A DNA stretch of 64,000 nt from an uncultured Mycoplasmatota bacterium (GCA_947652325.1 CANTCQ010000004.1:1-64000), one strand, 5' to 3'. Positions 25,322-34,871 are shown, counted from the stretch's first letter. Made by a program: numbers and translations. Notes: a model not told the origin generated them from the sequence alone.

Positions 25322-27160
25322 TTATTTTTGATTGTTATTGTTGTCTTTATTAATTTTGATTGTAATGTGATATAAGTCTTCTAAATCGGCTTCTTCAAGT
25401 TCTACTGCAAATCCACGATTTTGTAAGTCTGTTACTGTATCTCTTACCACATTGATTGCAGTTTTTAAATCCGTTCCTGCTAATTCTTGGAGTTTCTCTT
25501 CATAATCTGGTTCCAATTTTACAATACTATCTAGAGGGTCTACGATTGGTTCTTCAATTACTGGTTTTACTTCTTCGATAGTGTTGTTTATCATTGGCTC
25601 TATACTTGTCAGGTTATCGTCATCCTCTTTTTCTGTATTAAAGAAAATTGATTTAAATGGAGTTATTTCTTCGTTATTTATTATGGGTTCTACTCCATGT
25701 TCAGTTTTCTCATTTGATATTATTTTATTGTCATTTTCATAGGATTCTATTGCATTTATGTCAACAGAATTTAGTACTGGCTCTACAATTGGTTCTTCTG
25801 TTACCGTAGTCTCAGAAGGTTCTTCTGGAATAGTAATTGTTGCTATTTCTTTTTGTTCTTCATGTGAAGTTGATTTTTTAATCGTTTCTTCTTGTGGTAT
25901 TGCCGGTTCTTCGTCAATTACTACTGTTTCAATAATATTGTTTTCTTTTTGTTCCGGCATCATTTCTAAAGGTTCTTCTATTGGAGGAACCATAGAAGAT
26001 TCTGGTGTAGTTACTTGGGCAACTGTATTTTCTGAAACAGATTTCATTGATTCTTCCAATTGATTAAAAATGGTATTAAAAAAATTGGTTGAAGAAGAAT
26101 CATCTTCTGCATCTAATTCATCTAAAATTTCTAATGATGTATCTTTATTTTTTTCTATTTCTTCTAAAGATTTCATATTTTCTTCTGGTTCTAAATTCTT
26201 ATTTTCTGTTATTTCTGGTTGTTCCAATATATCATTAGAATTCATCACTGGTAGTGTTTCTTCTTCTAATAAAATCGGGGCCACCTCTTGATTAAAAGTA
26301 TTTAAAATTTCTTCTGGCTCTATTACATTCATATTTACTTGTTCTTCTTCTAGAAAGTTAAAAAATTTATTAGGCATTTTTGCTGGTTTTTCTAATTCTT
26401 CTTTTGTTGGTACTGGTGCAATTACACCACTTTCTGGAATAAGCATGCTTGCTACATCATGTGGTTCTCTTACAACATTAATATCTTCAGCATTGTTTAC
26501 AATTTCATCAATGTTTGGGTTAATGTCTACTAAAGGAATTCCTACTTCCTCTTCCCCATTTTTTGCTTTTTTTAATTCTAAATCTAATTGTCTTACTGTC
26601 ATACGCTCCTCAATAATCCTTTTTAGCCATTTTTTTTGGTCTTCACTCTGTTCTAGCGAAAGTAAAGCTCTTGCGTGGCGCTCTGATATTTTTTCATTTA
26701 ATAAAGCTTCTTGTACTTCTTCATCTAAATTTAAAAGTCTTAATTTATTTGCAATTGTTGATTGGGATACTCCCATTTTATTGGCCAGTTGCTCTTGGGT
26801 TAAATATCCTCTATCTAATAAATTTTTATATGATTTTGCTTCTTCAATAGCGGACAAATTTCTTCTTTGAATATTTTCTGCTACTGCTAATTCTGCACTC
26901 TGATTATCATCAATATCCGAGATAATAACAGGAACTTTGGTAAGTCCCGCCATGGTAGATGCTTTATATCTTCGTTCTCCTGCAATAATTTCGAATTTGT
27001 CTCCAAGTCTTCTTACTACAAGAGGCTGAATTATCCCATGTTGTTTTATCGATTCAGCAAGTTCTGTTATTCCTTCTTCGTTAAATGTTAATCTCGGTTG
27101 AAATCTATTGGGAATAATATCCTCAATAGGTACCTCTTGAATATTTTTATCGATATTCAT
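25322..27160 (-). CDS. noc: Noc/ParB-family nucleoid occlusion protein with long acidic linker
   Basis: 612 residues, about twice the size of Bacillus Noc (283). The ParB N-terminal domain (1-115) has GERRYKA (61-67) and ENIQRRNLSAIEEA (95-108). The HTH and following helices (SQSTIANKLRLL, EVQEALLN, ERHARALL) resemble Noc more than Spo0J. The C-terminal 555-605 (LKTAINVVRDTVTDLQN ... YHITIKI) matches the Noc dimerisation domain. Between them, about 205-550 is an acidic, Glu/Pro-rich linker. The N-terminal membrane helix of Bacillus Noc is absent, but FF-containing amphipathic segments occur at 264-273, 359-370 and 502-513. Position after rsmG is that of noc. Confidence 0.88.
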   Translation of the reverse strand: MNIDKNIQEVPIEDIIPNRFQPRLTFNEEGITELAESIKQHGIIQPLVVRRLGDKFEIIAGERRYKASTMAGLTKVPVIISDIDDNQSAELAVAENIQRRNLSAIEEAKSYKNLLDRGYLTQEQLANKMGVSQSTIANKLRLLNLDEEVQEALLNEKISERHARALLSLEQSEDQKKWLKRIIEERMTVRQLDLELKKAKNGEEEVGIPLVDINPNIDEIVNNAEDINVVREPHDVASMLIPESGVIAPVPTKEELEKPAKMPNKFFNFLEEEQVNMNVIEPEEILNTFNQEVAPILLEEETLPVMNSNDILEQPEITENKNLEPEENMKSLEEIEKNKDTSLEILDELDAEDDSSSTNFFNTIFNQLEESMKSVSENTVAQVTTPESSMVPPIEEPLEMMPEQKENNIIETVVIDEEPAIPQEETIKKSTSHEEQKEIATITIPEEPSETTVTEEPIVEPVLNSVDINAIESYENDNKIISNEKTEHGVEPIINNEEITPFKSIFFNTEKEDDDNLTSIEPMINNTIEEVKPVIEEPIVDPLDSIVKLEPDYEEKLQELAGTDLKTAINVVRDTVTDLQNRGFAVELEEADLEDLYHITIKINKDNNNNQK

Positions 27161-27199
27161 ACTAATCAGCCCCTTTAGCCTATAATTAATATACCTTAT

Positions 27200-27910
27200 T
27201 TATTTTCTTTTTACAAGTGGCTTTTTGAGAATTTTGTCAAAGCTTCTTGGATAGAATTTATCTGTACTTTTTGTATGCTCTATTAATAGAATGGTTCGAA
27301 AACTATTTTCTTTGGGTAAAACAAATTCTTTTTTTTCTATTATTTTACCATTTAAAATGTCTAATGTTTCTTGGGTATTTTCTAATTCTTTTTCGATATT
27401 TCCTTTTAAGGGTATAAAAAGACCTTTTACTTTTAAAGCTGGCAAAGATAGTTCTAAAAGAATACGCAAATCAGCAACTGCACGAGATGTTACGATGTCA
27501 AACTCTTCTAAATGATTTTTTACATATTCTTCTGCACGAGCATGGATTAAAAAAACGTTTTTTAATTGTAATTTTTTTTGCAATTCGGTTAAAAATGCTA
27601 TTTTTTTATTATTAGAGTCGAGTAACACAAACTTTGTATTTTCACAAAATATAGCTAAAACCATACCTGGAAAACCTGCACCTGTTCCAATATCTAATAC
27701 TTTATTTTGCTCTTTTATATTTTCTGCAATCGTTAAAGAATCGTAAAAATGTTTTAAATAAATTGCATTTTCTTCTTTAATAGCAGTTAAATTTGTATGG
27801 GTATTGTATTTTATAAGAAAATCTTTGTATATTTCTAGTTTTTCTAATTGTGCTTTTGTACAAGTTACACCAAGTGTTTTTAAATAATAAACAAATTCTT
27901 CTTTATTCAT
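27200..27910 (-). CDS. rsmG: 16S rRNA (guanine527-N7)-methyltransferase
   Basis: 236 residues, SAM-binding motif LDIGTGAGFPG. Overlaps the end of mnmG by 8 bases. Classical oriC-proximal mnmG-rsmG-noc order. Confidence 0.97.
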   Translation of the reverse strand: MNKEEFVYYLKTLGVTCTKAQLEKLEIYKDFLIKYNTHTNLTAIKEENAIYLKHFYDSLTIAENIKEQNKVLDIGTGAGFPGMVLAIFCENTKFVLLDSNNKKIAFLTELQKKLQLKNVFLIHARAEEYVKNHLEEFDIVTSRAVADLRILLELSLPALKVKGLFIPLKGNIEKELENTQETLDILNGKIIEKKEFVLPKENSFRTILLIEHTKSTDKFYPRSFDKILKKPLVKRK

Positions 27911-29765
27911 TAGCGTATTCCTTTTTTAAGTAAATAGCAAGTATCGAAATATCTGCGGGATTTACACCACTAATTCTAGAAGCTTGTCCTATAGAAATAG
28001 GGCGTATGGCTTCTAATTTTTGTCTTGCTTCACTGGCAAGATTTTTAATTTTCTTATAATCAATATTTTTTGGAATTTGCTTTTCTTCTAATTTTAGCAT
28101 TCGTTCTATTTCTTTTTTCATTTTCTTTATATATCCTTCGTATTTAATCTCAATACTTACAATTTCTTTTACTTGGTCAGAAAAATTTATAGATTTTAAA
28201 CTATCTAAAAATTCGATTGTAATTTCAGGCCTTTTTAATAATTCAAGAAAGGATGTTTTGTTTAAAGGAATAGAAAAGTCATTTTGTTTAAATTTCTCAA
28301 GTATTTTTTCGGTTATTTCTAGTTTAGTATTTTCTAAAAATTCTTTTAATTTTTTTATTTCTTTCTTATGATTTAAATAATTAATATACATTTCTTCAGT
28401 TATTGTTTTATATTTCCATCCATATTCTCTAAGTCGTAAATCAGCATTATCATGACGTAAAATAAGACGATATTCTGCTCGGCTTGTTAGCATTCGATAA
28501 GGTTCTTGTGTTCCTTTGGTTACTAAATCATCTATTAACACTCCTAGGTAGGATTCATTTCTTTTTAAGATTAATGGATTTTTATTTTCTAATTTAGCAG
28601 CTGCATTGATTCCAGCAAGTAATCCTTGGCCTGCTGCTTCTTCGTACCCACTTGTTCCATTAATTTGACCTGCTGTAAATAAGTTTTCAATTATTTTAGT
28701 TTCTAGAGAAGGTTTTATCTCTAATGGGTTTATAGAGTCATATTCTATAGCATATGCGTATTTTGTAATAACTGCATTTTCTAATCCTTTTAAACTATGA
28801 ACCATAAGTTCTTGTACATCTTCTGGCATACTAGTAGAAAATCCTTGGACATACCATTCATCGTAATATAAACTTTCTGGTTCTAGGAAAAGTTGATGTC
28901 TTTCCTTATCTTTAAAACGAACCAGTTTATCTTCAATAGAAGGGCAATACCTTGGACCAATTCCCGTAACGTATCCACCATACATACTTGATTTTTCTAA
29001 ATTATCCATAATAATTTTATGAGTAGATTCATTTGTATAAACCAAATAACACTTTTGTTGCTCTTCTATTTTGTATATTGGTTTTGTATCATGGGAAAAT
29101 GTATAGTATTTATTGTCTCCATACTCGGGAGTACATTTTGTAAAATCAATGGAGGATGCCTTTATTCTAGGAGGAGTTCCTGTTTTTAATCTTTGAATCG
29201 TGAATCCTAATCTTTTTAGGTTATCACTTAGATGGTTGCTTCTTGCTTCCCCATGTGGTCCACCTTCTATAGAACTAGACCCTCTTAAAATATTACTTTT
29301 TAAATAAGTACCTGTTGTTAGTATTAAAGTAGTACAAAATATAATCTCGCCGTTTTCTAAAATAACGCCTTTTGTTTTATTATTTTCGACTACAATATCT
29401 TCTACTATAGCTTCTTTTATTTCTAAATTTTTTGTTTTTTCTAGTTCTTTTAACATATTTTTTGGATACGTTGCTTTATCTGCTTGACAGCGAAGTGAAC
29501 GAACTGCTGGACCTTTTTTGCTGTTTAACATTTTGATTTGGAAATGGGAAGCATCTGCAACACGTCCCATTAAACCTCCTAAAGCATCTATATCTCTTAC
29601 AATCACACCTTTAGCGGTTCCTCCAATAGAAGGATTACAAGGCATATCGGCGATATTTCTTATATTCATAGTAATTAAAAGAGTAGAATGACCCATAAAT
29701 GCAGTTATGTGAGCAGCTTCACAACCAGCATGACCTCCTCCTACAACAATAACTTCGTATTTCAT
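27903..29765 (-). CDS. mnmG: tRNA uridine-34 modification enzyme, FAD subunit
   Basis: With MnmE forms the cmnm5U34 group in tRNAs. 620 residues, FAD-binding GGGHAGCEAA near the start, conserved PCNPSIGGTAKG block and C-terminal helical domain. Separated from mnmE only by a GNAT gene. Confidence 0.98.
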   Translation of the reverse strand: MKYEVIVVGGGHAGCEAAHITAFMGHSTLLITMNIRNIADMPCNPSIGGTAKGVIVRDIDALGGLMGRVADASHFQIKMLNSKKGPAVRSLRCQADKATYPKNMLKELEKTKNLEIKEAIVEDIVVENNKTKGVILENGEIIFCTTLILTTGTYLKSNILRGSSSIEGGPHGEARSNHLSDNLKRLGFTIQRLKTGTPPRIKASSIDFTKCTPEYGDNKYYTFSHDTKPIYKIEEQQKCYLVYTNESTHKIIMDNLEKSSMYGGYVTGIGPRYCPSIEDKLVRFKDKERHQLFLEPESLYYDEWYVQGFSTSMPEDVQELMVHSLKGLENAVITKYAYAIEYDSINPLEIKPSLETKIIENLFTAGQINGTSGYEEAAGQGLLAGINAAAKLENKNPLILKRNESYLGVLIDDLVTKGTQEPYRMLTSRAEYRLILRHDNADLRLREYGWKYKTITEEMYINYLNHKKEIKKLKEFLENTKLEITEKILEKFKQNDFSIPLNKTSFLELLKRPEITIEFLDSLKSINFSDQVKEIVSIEIKYEGYIKKMKKEIERMLKLEEKQIPKNIDYKKIKNLASEARQKLEAIRPISIGQASRISGVNPADISILAIYLKKEYANE

Positions 29766-29773
29766 ATTTTCAC

Positions 29774-30277
29774 CTACTTTATGTTTTTTTCATAATAATT
29801 ATAATTTCCTGGATAATCCTCATAACTAAAAGTTCCTTTTAAAACATATCCCATTTTTAAGAATAAATGATTCATTTTTGTATTGGAAATTTCAGTATCT
29901 GCTTTTATGACATCAATATTATTTTCTTTTCCTAGTTTTTCTGCAAATAACATTAATTTACTCGCAATTCCTTGCTTACGAAATTTTTTTGGAATACTCA
30001 TACGGTGTAAAATATATGATGTTTCTGTACTCGTTTTTATTAAATTTTCATATTCGTGATTATCAATAGTAATTGATATAAATCCTCTTATTTCATTTTC
30101 TTCTTTATATAAATAAAGACTATTTTTTTCTATATCTTTTATAAATCGTTCTTCATTTGGATAATTTTCTTCTGTCGAACCCCATTGAGGATTTTTTTCT
30201 ATCTGCATTTCCTTTATAGCCTCTTTAATAATGCACATAATTTCTGGTAAATCAGAATATTTTGCTTGTTTTATCAT
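29774..30277 (-). CDS. GNAT-family N-acetyltransferase
   Basis: 167 residues with the acetyl-CoA binding signature (KKFRKQGIASKLM, Q/RxxGxG/A type). Substrate unknown; an RimI-like protein acetylase or a small-molecule acetylase are both possible. It is inserted in the mnmE-mnmG operon with gaps of 17 and 8 bases. Confidence 0.85.
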   Translation of the reverse strand: MIKQAKYSDLPEIMCIIKEAIKEMQIEKNPQWGSTEENYPNEERFIKDIEKNSLYLYKEENEIRGFISITIDNHEYENLIKTSTETSYILHRMSIPKKFRKQGIASKLMLFAEKLGKENNIDVIKADTEISNTKMNHLFLKMGYVLKGTFSYEDYPGNYNYYEKNIK

Positions 30278-30294
30278 TTCTTCACTTCCTCATT

Positions 30295-31644
30295 TTATTT
30301 TCCCAAACAAAAATTTTCAAATAATTTATCAATAAGTTCATCTTCGTATTTTTCACCTATTAAAATACTTAAATTGTCAAAAGATTTTCTTAAATGGATT
30401 TCTAACATATCAACAGGAATTTCCTTTTCAGCATCTATTATGGCCTCTTTTATATTTTCTAGTGCATCTTCTACTAACCTTATTTGGCGTATATTAGAAA
30501 GATAAGTTAATTCTTTTTCTTCTATTTTATCTAAATTATAGAGTTCTATTATTTTTTGCTTTAAACTTTCAAGGCCTTCTAAAGCTATTGTATTTCCCTT
30601 TACTACTTCTATATTTTTTGGTAATACTATTTTAGTTTGTAAATCCTCTTTGTTTATAAAAATAATATGAGGTTTTTCTGTTATTTGTTCTAATAATTCC
30701 TTATCTTCTTTTGTCAATTCTTCATTATTATTTAAAACTAAAATCACTAAATCAGCATTATTTATCATTTGTTTACTTTTATCCACACCTATTTGTTCCA
30801 CTAAATCATCTGTATTTCTTATACCAGCTGTGTCGATTAAATTTATTTCAATGCCTTTTAAATTCATTTTGGCTTCAATGCAATCTCTAGTGGTCCCTGA
30901 TATGTCTGTCACTATTGCTTTGTCTTCATTTAATAAAGCATTTAAAATACTACTTTTTCCTACATTCGGTCTTCCAATTAATGCTATATCAATACCTGAT
31001 TTAATTATTTTTCCTATTTCAGAATTTTCAAGTAACAACTCTAATTCTCTTTTTGTTGTTTCTAAATGTTCTTTTAAATAAATTGGAGTCACTTCTATGG
31101 CATCTTCATATTCCGGATAATCAATATTTACTTCAATGTTGGCAATTAAGTTTAATATTTCTTCTTTTATAGTTTGAACTATTTTGGTAATACGACCATT
31201 TATTCCATTTAAAGCTAATTTTCTTTGTTTTTCATTTTTGGATTCTATTAAATCACTTACAGCTTCTGCTTCTAATAAGTCAATTCTTCCATTTAAAAAA
31301 GCTCTTTCAGTAAATTCACCAGGATTTGCAAGTCTTGCTCCTTTTTTTAAGAGAAGTTCTAATACTTTATTAGTCGTCGCAATACCACCATGACAGTTTA
31401 TTTCTACCGTATCTTCTGTCGTGTATGTTTTTGGAGAGAGCATAACCATAACTAAGACTTCGTCTATGTCTTCAAATCCATCTGTAATATAGCCATAATG
31501 AATGGTATGAGAAGCAACTTTTGTTAAGTCTTTTCCTTTGAACATGGTATTAGCAAGCACAAGAGCATCTGGTCCACTAATACGGATAATCGATATGGCT
31601 CCTACACCTGAGGCGGTTGCAATTGCAACAATAGTATCTTTCAT
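30295..31644 (-). CDS. mnmE: tRNA modification GTPase MnmE
   Basis: 449 residues: N-terminal folate-binding domain, helical domain interrupted by a G domain (GRPNVGKSS; DISGTTRD; DTAG; NKED), and the C-terminal CLGK catalytic motif at the very end. Start at 31644 after AAGGAAGTG; a longer upstream reading would overlap the promoter. Confidence 0.98.
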   Translation of the reverse strand: MKDTIVAIATASGVGAISIIRISGPDALVLANTMFKGKDLTKVASHTIHYGYITDGFEDIDEVLVMVMLSPKTYTTEDTVEINCHGGIATTNKVLELLLKKGARLANPGEFTERAFLNGRIDLLEAEAVSDLIESKNEKQRKLALNGINGRITKIVQTIKEEILNLIANIEVNIDYPEYEDAIEVTPIYLKEHLETTKRELELLLENSEIGKIIKSGIDIALIGRPNVGKSSILNALLNEDKAIVTDISGTTRDCIEAKMNLKGIEINLIDTAGIRNTDDLVEQIGVDKSKQMINNADLVILVLNNNEELTKEDKELLEQITEKPHIIFINKEDLQTKIVLPKNIEVVKGNTIALEGLESLKQKIIELYNLDKIEEKELTYLSNIRQIRLVEDALENIKEAIIDAEKEIPVDMLEIHLRKSFDNLSILIGEKYEDELIDKLFENFCLGK

Positions 31645-31665
31645 ATTGGCACTTCCTTCGCGGGT

Positions 31666-31695
31666 ATTATACCACGTATATTCCTTGAAAGTAAA
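31666..31695 (-). promoter_or_regulatory. Promoter of the mnmE-GNAT-mnmG-rsmG-noc operon
   Basis: Minus strand TTTACT (31690-31695), 18 bases, TATAAT (31666-31671) preceded by TGG (extended -10). Leader of about 15 bases. Confidence 0.8.
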
Positions 31696-31729
31696 TTTTC
31701 CATTCATAAAAAAGCAAATATTGTTGCAT

Positions 31730-31936
31730 TTACTTTTCGGGTTCCTTTTTTCGTTTTAAGTAAAGAAGAAATACCGTTATAATAATATTGGTAATTATAA
31801 AAAACACAATTAAACGAAATAATACTACTTCTGTTGGAATATCTCCTAAATGGTACCAAGAAAATGTTTCGAAAGTTGCAAATGTAATCCCAAGGGAAAT
31901 AATACAAATAACTATGCTTGTTATTATTTTTTTCAT
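31730..31936 (-). CDS. Small membrane protein of unknown function
   Basis: 68 residues with two membrane spans (about 4-24 and 38-60) and a basic, acidic-ending tail (KRKKEPEK). GGGAGG lies a few bases before the start, which supports translation. No family recognised. It stands alone between the jag terminator region and mnmE. Confidence 0.6.
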   Translation of the reverse strand: MKKIITSIVICIISLGITFATFETFSWYHLGDIPTEVVLFRLIVFFIITNIIITVFLLYLKRKKEPEK

Positions 31937-32077
31937 ATATGCCTCCCTGTAAGTAATACTATTGTAACATATTTCTTTTTTGGAAGTTGTTTTTATAAAA
32001 TGACTTTACAAATTTATATTGTTCTTCATTTATTTATAGATTTTATTTTTATGATAAAATATTAATAGAAAAATGAT

Positions 32078-32421
32078 TTGAAAAAGATAAAAAATATAAA
32101 ACCAAATGAATTAATATATAGAGAAGAATTTGTTAGGGTACCTGTTAATGAATGTTGTACAAAAGATGAATGTAAGAAAAATAATTTTAAATGTTGGAAG
32201 AGAGGTGGAAAAGTACTGTTTTTCTGCAACTGCAAAATAGAACTATAAATACGGAGGAAACATTTATTTTTATGCAATTTGATACTACAGATTTGGGAAT
32301 TTGTGAAAATCATGTGTTTATAAAAGAATTCTTTATGCACCATTGGGATGAAAGGTTTGCTAATCAATTGCTTTTATATATTAAAAATTCTTATAAATGG
32401 ACTTATTTCAATAGTTTTTAG
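32078..32421 (+). other. Unassigned plus-strand segment with two short reading frames
   Basis: A TTG-initiated frame (32078-32248) encodes a Cys-rich 56-residue piece including NECCTKDECKKNNFKCWKRG and FCNC. A second frame, with GGAGG upstream and ATG at 32272, encodes 49 residues (MQFDTTDLGICENH ...). Neither has a recognised family or a strong signal. They may be genuine small genes or remnants of one older gene running against the local direction. Confidence 0.3.
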
Positions 32422-32506
32422 TAATATAGTACTTTTATAGAAGAGAGTAATAGAAAACAATGGATATTTCTTATGGATAAAATGGCTCCTCCATAGAAAT
32501 TTTATT

Positions 32507-32541
32507 ATAAAAAAAAACTACAGGTTTAGTTATCTGTAGGT
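32507..32541 (-). terminator. Terminator of the rpmH-rnpA-yidC-jag operon
   Basis: Minus strand CTACAG (32534-32539) and CTGTAG (32518-32523), then a long T run. The jag stop lies inside. Confidence 0.85.
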
Positions 32542-33140
32542 TTTATTATAACATGCCGATTTGGTTCTTCTCCTTCGCTGGTAGTCGTAACTCCTTTAAA
32601 ATCTGTTAATACATTGTGAACAATTCTTCTTTCAAAGGAATTCATATTTTCTAATGTTGCTTCTACTTTTGTAGCTCGTACTTCTCGAGCTGTTTTTTTA
32701 GCAAGAAATTCTAAGTTCTTTCTTCTTTTTTCTTTGTAGTTTTCTACATCAAGATTTAGGTTAATATAATAGTGATAGTCATTTAATATTTTTTGTTTGG
32801 TTAAAGTTTCTAATGCTTTTAAGGTTTGCCCATCTTTTCCAATTAAAATGGCATTGTTGTCAGCATACATTTTGATTTCTATTTTTTTCTCACGTACAGT
32901 GGATTCAAAATTAACTTCTAATCCTAAATTTATAATGACTTCTTTTAAATAATTTTTGATTTCTTCTACTAAATTGGTTAGGGTTGTAGCTGTAATTTTG
33001 ACACTGGCTGCTTTAAATAAACCACCTTTTTTTTCTTCTTCAATATGATAAATGATTTCTAATTCATTCGCATTTAAACTTTCTGTTGCTTTTCTTATGG
33101 CCTCTTCTTTGGTTTTTGCTTCTATTATTACTTCTTTCAT
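32526..33140 (-). CDS. jag: RNA-binding protein Jag/KhpB
   Basis: 204 residues: N-terminal Jag domain, KH domain (ILIGKDGQTL) and R3H domain (RREVRAT-type helix, NSFERRIVHNVL). Partner of KhpA in regulating cell elongation RNAs. I chose ATG at 33140 because AGGAATTAATT precedes it; an earlier ATG overlaps yidC. Confidence 0.95.
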   Translation of the reverse strand: MKEVIIEAKTKEEAIRKATESLNANELEIIYHIEEEKKGGLFKAASVKITATTLTNLVEEIKNYLKEVIINLGLEVNFESTVREKKIEIKMYADNNAILIGKDGQTLKALETLTKQKILNDYHYYINLNLDVENYKEKRRKNLEFLAKKTAREVRATKVEATLENMNSFERRIVHNVLTDFKGVTTTSEGEEPNRHVIIKPTDN

Positions 33141-33150
33141 AATTAATTCC

Positions 33151-34098
33151 TCACTTCTCATTATCAGAATGCATTTTCTTTAAAATAAAATTTTGGATAA
33201 CTACAAATCCATTGGTGACTATCCAATATAGAGCGATGGCAGTTGGTAAGCTAAAGGATGCAATGGAAATAAATACTATCATAAATTTTAATGTGAATTG
33301 CATTTGACGTTCCATTTCGCTATTTCCGCCTTGATTTTGCATTGAATTCTTAAAGGACAAATAAGTAGTTACAATAATCAAAATAATTAGAAGTATATAT
33401 ATATATTCTCCTGAACTAATACCTACCCATGGTGTCATTCCAAGTTTCATTCCAAGCAAACTATCTTCAAAAATAGCTGGAACACGATTTATGGCTTGTA
33501 GGAAAGCAAAAAATAAAGGAAGCTGAATAAAAGCAAGTAAACAACCCGATACAGGATTTATTTTGTATTTTTTATAAATAAGCATGGTTTCTTGACTTTT
33601 CATCATCATTGAATCTGAGTCAGTACGCCCTGCATATTTTTTTTCGATTTTTTTAATTTCTGGTTGCGCTTTTTTCATATTTTCGGCTTGGTCCATACTT
33701 TTTTTAGAGAAGGGGAATAAGATTAAACGAATTCCAAGCCCTATCAACATTACAGAAAATCCATAATTTTTAATAAAAATCCCTAATTTGAGTATTATCC
33801 ATGCAAGTGGTTTTACAAATAAAGTTTCCCACAAACTATGATATTTTATATCTTTTGGTTTAAAACTTTCACAACTTGGTAAGTCTTCTAATTTAGTTTT
33901 TAATTGGTCATTGTGTTTATCGTAGAGTTCATATAATTCTTTTTCTGTTGGTTTACATAAAATATTGTTTTGTAAACTTTGGCCTGTTTTTTCATAAGTA
34001 ATTATTTTTTTATCTTCTTTTAAGTAATTGGCATTTCCACACCCAGTCGTTAAAAATAATACTCCTAGTAATAAAACTACTGTTTTTTTTATTTTCAT
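33151..34098 (-). CDS. yidC: YidC/OxaA membrane insertase (SpoIIIJ type)
   Basis: 315 residues; lipoprotein signal with lipobox LTTGC at the N-terminus, then five membrane segments and the conserved hydrophilic-groove arginine (ILFPFSKKS region, GIRLILFP). Inserts membrane proteins with or without Sec. Overlaps rnpA by 4 bases. Confidence 0.95.
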   Translation of the reverse strand: MKIKKTVVLLLGVLFLTTGCGNANYLKEDKKIITYEKTGQSLQNNILCKPTEKELYELYDKHNDQLKTKLEDLPSCESFKPKDIKYHSLWETLFVKPLAWIILKLGIFIKNYGFSVMLIGLGIRLILFPFSKKSMDQAENMKKAQPEIKKIEKKYAGRTDSDSMMMKSQETMLIYKKYKINPVSGCLLAFIQLPLFFAFLQAINRVPAIFEDSLLGMKLGMTPWVGISSGEYIYILLIILIIVTTYLSFKNSMQNQGGNSEMERQMQFTLKFMIVFISIASFSLPTAIALYWIVTNGFVVIQNFILKKMHSDNEK

Positions 34099-34421
34099 TT
34101 TATCTCCTCTATTAATTGTATTAATTCATTTCGCATTTCTTGAAATGAAATTTCTACACAATTTCTTTTTATCATTATAATATAATCATACGATTTTGGA
34201 AAGGTTTCTTTTCTTTCATCTAAAATAGTTCTCACTTGGCGTTTTAGTTTGTTTCTAACAACTGCATTTCCTAGTTTTTTACTTACGGCTATTCCAAATT
34301 TAGAAATTTGCTCTTTCTTTTTCCTTATATATATAACATAACTTTTATTTTTATGAAAGCTTGCGTGATGAATCATTTCACTAAAATCTTTTTTTGATTT
34401 TATAACTTCCTTTTTTTTCAC
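34095..34421 (-). CDS. rnpA: Ribonuclease P protein component
   Basis: 108 residues, basic, with the RNR-type motif VVRNKLKRQVR. Cofactor of the RNase P RNA (not in this window) in tRNA 5' processing. Confidence 0.97.
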   Translation of the reverse strand: MKKKEVIKSKKDFSEMIHHASFHKNKSYVIYIRKKKEQISKFGIAVSKKLGNAVVRNKLKRQVRTILDERKETFPKSYDYIIMIKRNCVEISFQEMRNELIQLIEEIK

Positions 34422-34447
34422 ATTAAATCTTCCTTTTCCTTAAAGCA

Positions 34448-34469
34448 AAAAAACCACATAGCGTGGTTT
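34448..34469 (-). terminator. Terminator/attenuator between rpmH and rnpA
   Basis: Minus strand AAACCAC-GCTAT-GTGGTTT followed by T run. It lies 25 bases before rnpA and probably sets the lower level of rnpA relative to rpmH. Confidence 0.75.
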
Positions 34470-34596
34470 ATTTTGTTATTAAGTTCTTACGACCTTTTTT
34501 TCTTCTATTCTTTAATATCTTGGTTTCCTTACGTGCAAAAAATCCATGTTTTTTTGCTTTTTTTCTCTTATTTGGTTGATAAGTTCCTATTTTCAT
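34468..34596 (-). CDS. rpmH: Ribosomal protein bL34
   Basis: 42 residues, MKIGTYQPNKRKKAKKHGFF followed by RRKKGRKNLITK: the full bL34 pattern. AGGAGGAAG precedes the start. Too short for standard ORF cut-offs, but universal at this position upstream of rnpA and divergent from dnaA. Confidence 0.97.
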   Translation of the reverse strand: MKIGTYQPNKRKKAKKHGFFARKETKILKNRRKKGRKNLITK

Positions 34597-34628
34597 AATT
34601 TCTTCCTCCTTTTAAATAAAGTCTCTTT

Positions 34629-34658
34629 ATTATATTATTAGGGAATTAAAAAAGTCAA
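34629..34658 (-). promoter_or_regulatory. rpmH promoter
   Basis: Minus strand TTGACT (34653-34658), 18 bases, TATAAT (34629-34634). Strong sigma-A promoter for rpmH-rnpA-yidC-jag. Confidence 0.8.
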
Positions 34659-34871
34659 GAATTATCCTCATCTTTAGCTTGGGAAATAATTTTGTGGATA
34701 ATATTTCTTTAAAAATCAATCGGGAAATAATTTATAAACATTATAAACTGTTTTGTGGATAATTCTTTTCCACTTGTTTATAAAAAGAAATAAAAATTTG
34801 TGGATATTGTTGATAAATGTCAAAAATTCTTTTATTATAAGAGAAATTCTTGTGGATAATTTGTTTATAAT
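34659..34871. other. oriC: oriC, upstream DnaA-box cluster and dnaA promoter
   Basis: Perfect TGTGGATAA boxes at 34693-34701, 34754-34762 and 34851-34859, one-mismatch boxes TGTGGATAT (34799-34807) and TGTTGATAA (34808-34816). A repeated GGGAAATAATTT occurs near 34681 and 34724. TATAAT at 34866-34871 is the probable dnaA -10, directly after the last box, so DnaA likely represses its own gene. Gene strands switch here. Confidence 0.9.

Noticed and set aside
25758-26291. Long plus-strand frames opposite the noc linker, rich in Ser and Ile
   Set aside because: Mirror image of the Glu/Pro-rich linker codons (GAA gives TTC); no ribosome sites and no families.
34681-34735. GGGAAAT half sites near dnaA as possible Noc-binding sites
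   Set aside because: The known Noc site is a palindrome (ATTTCCCGGGAAAT); no second half is present at either position.
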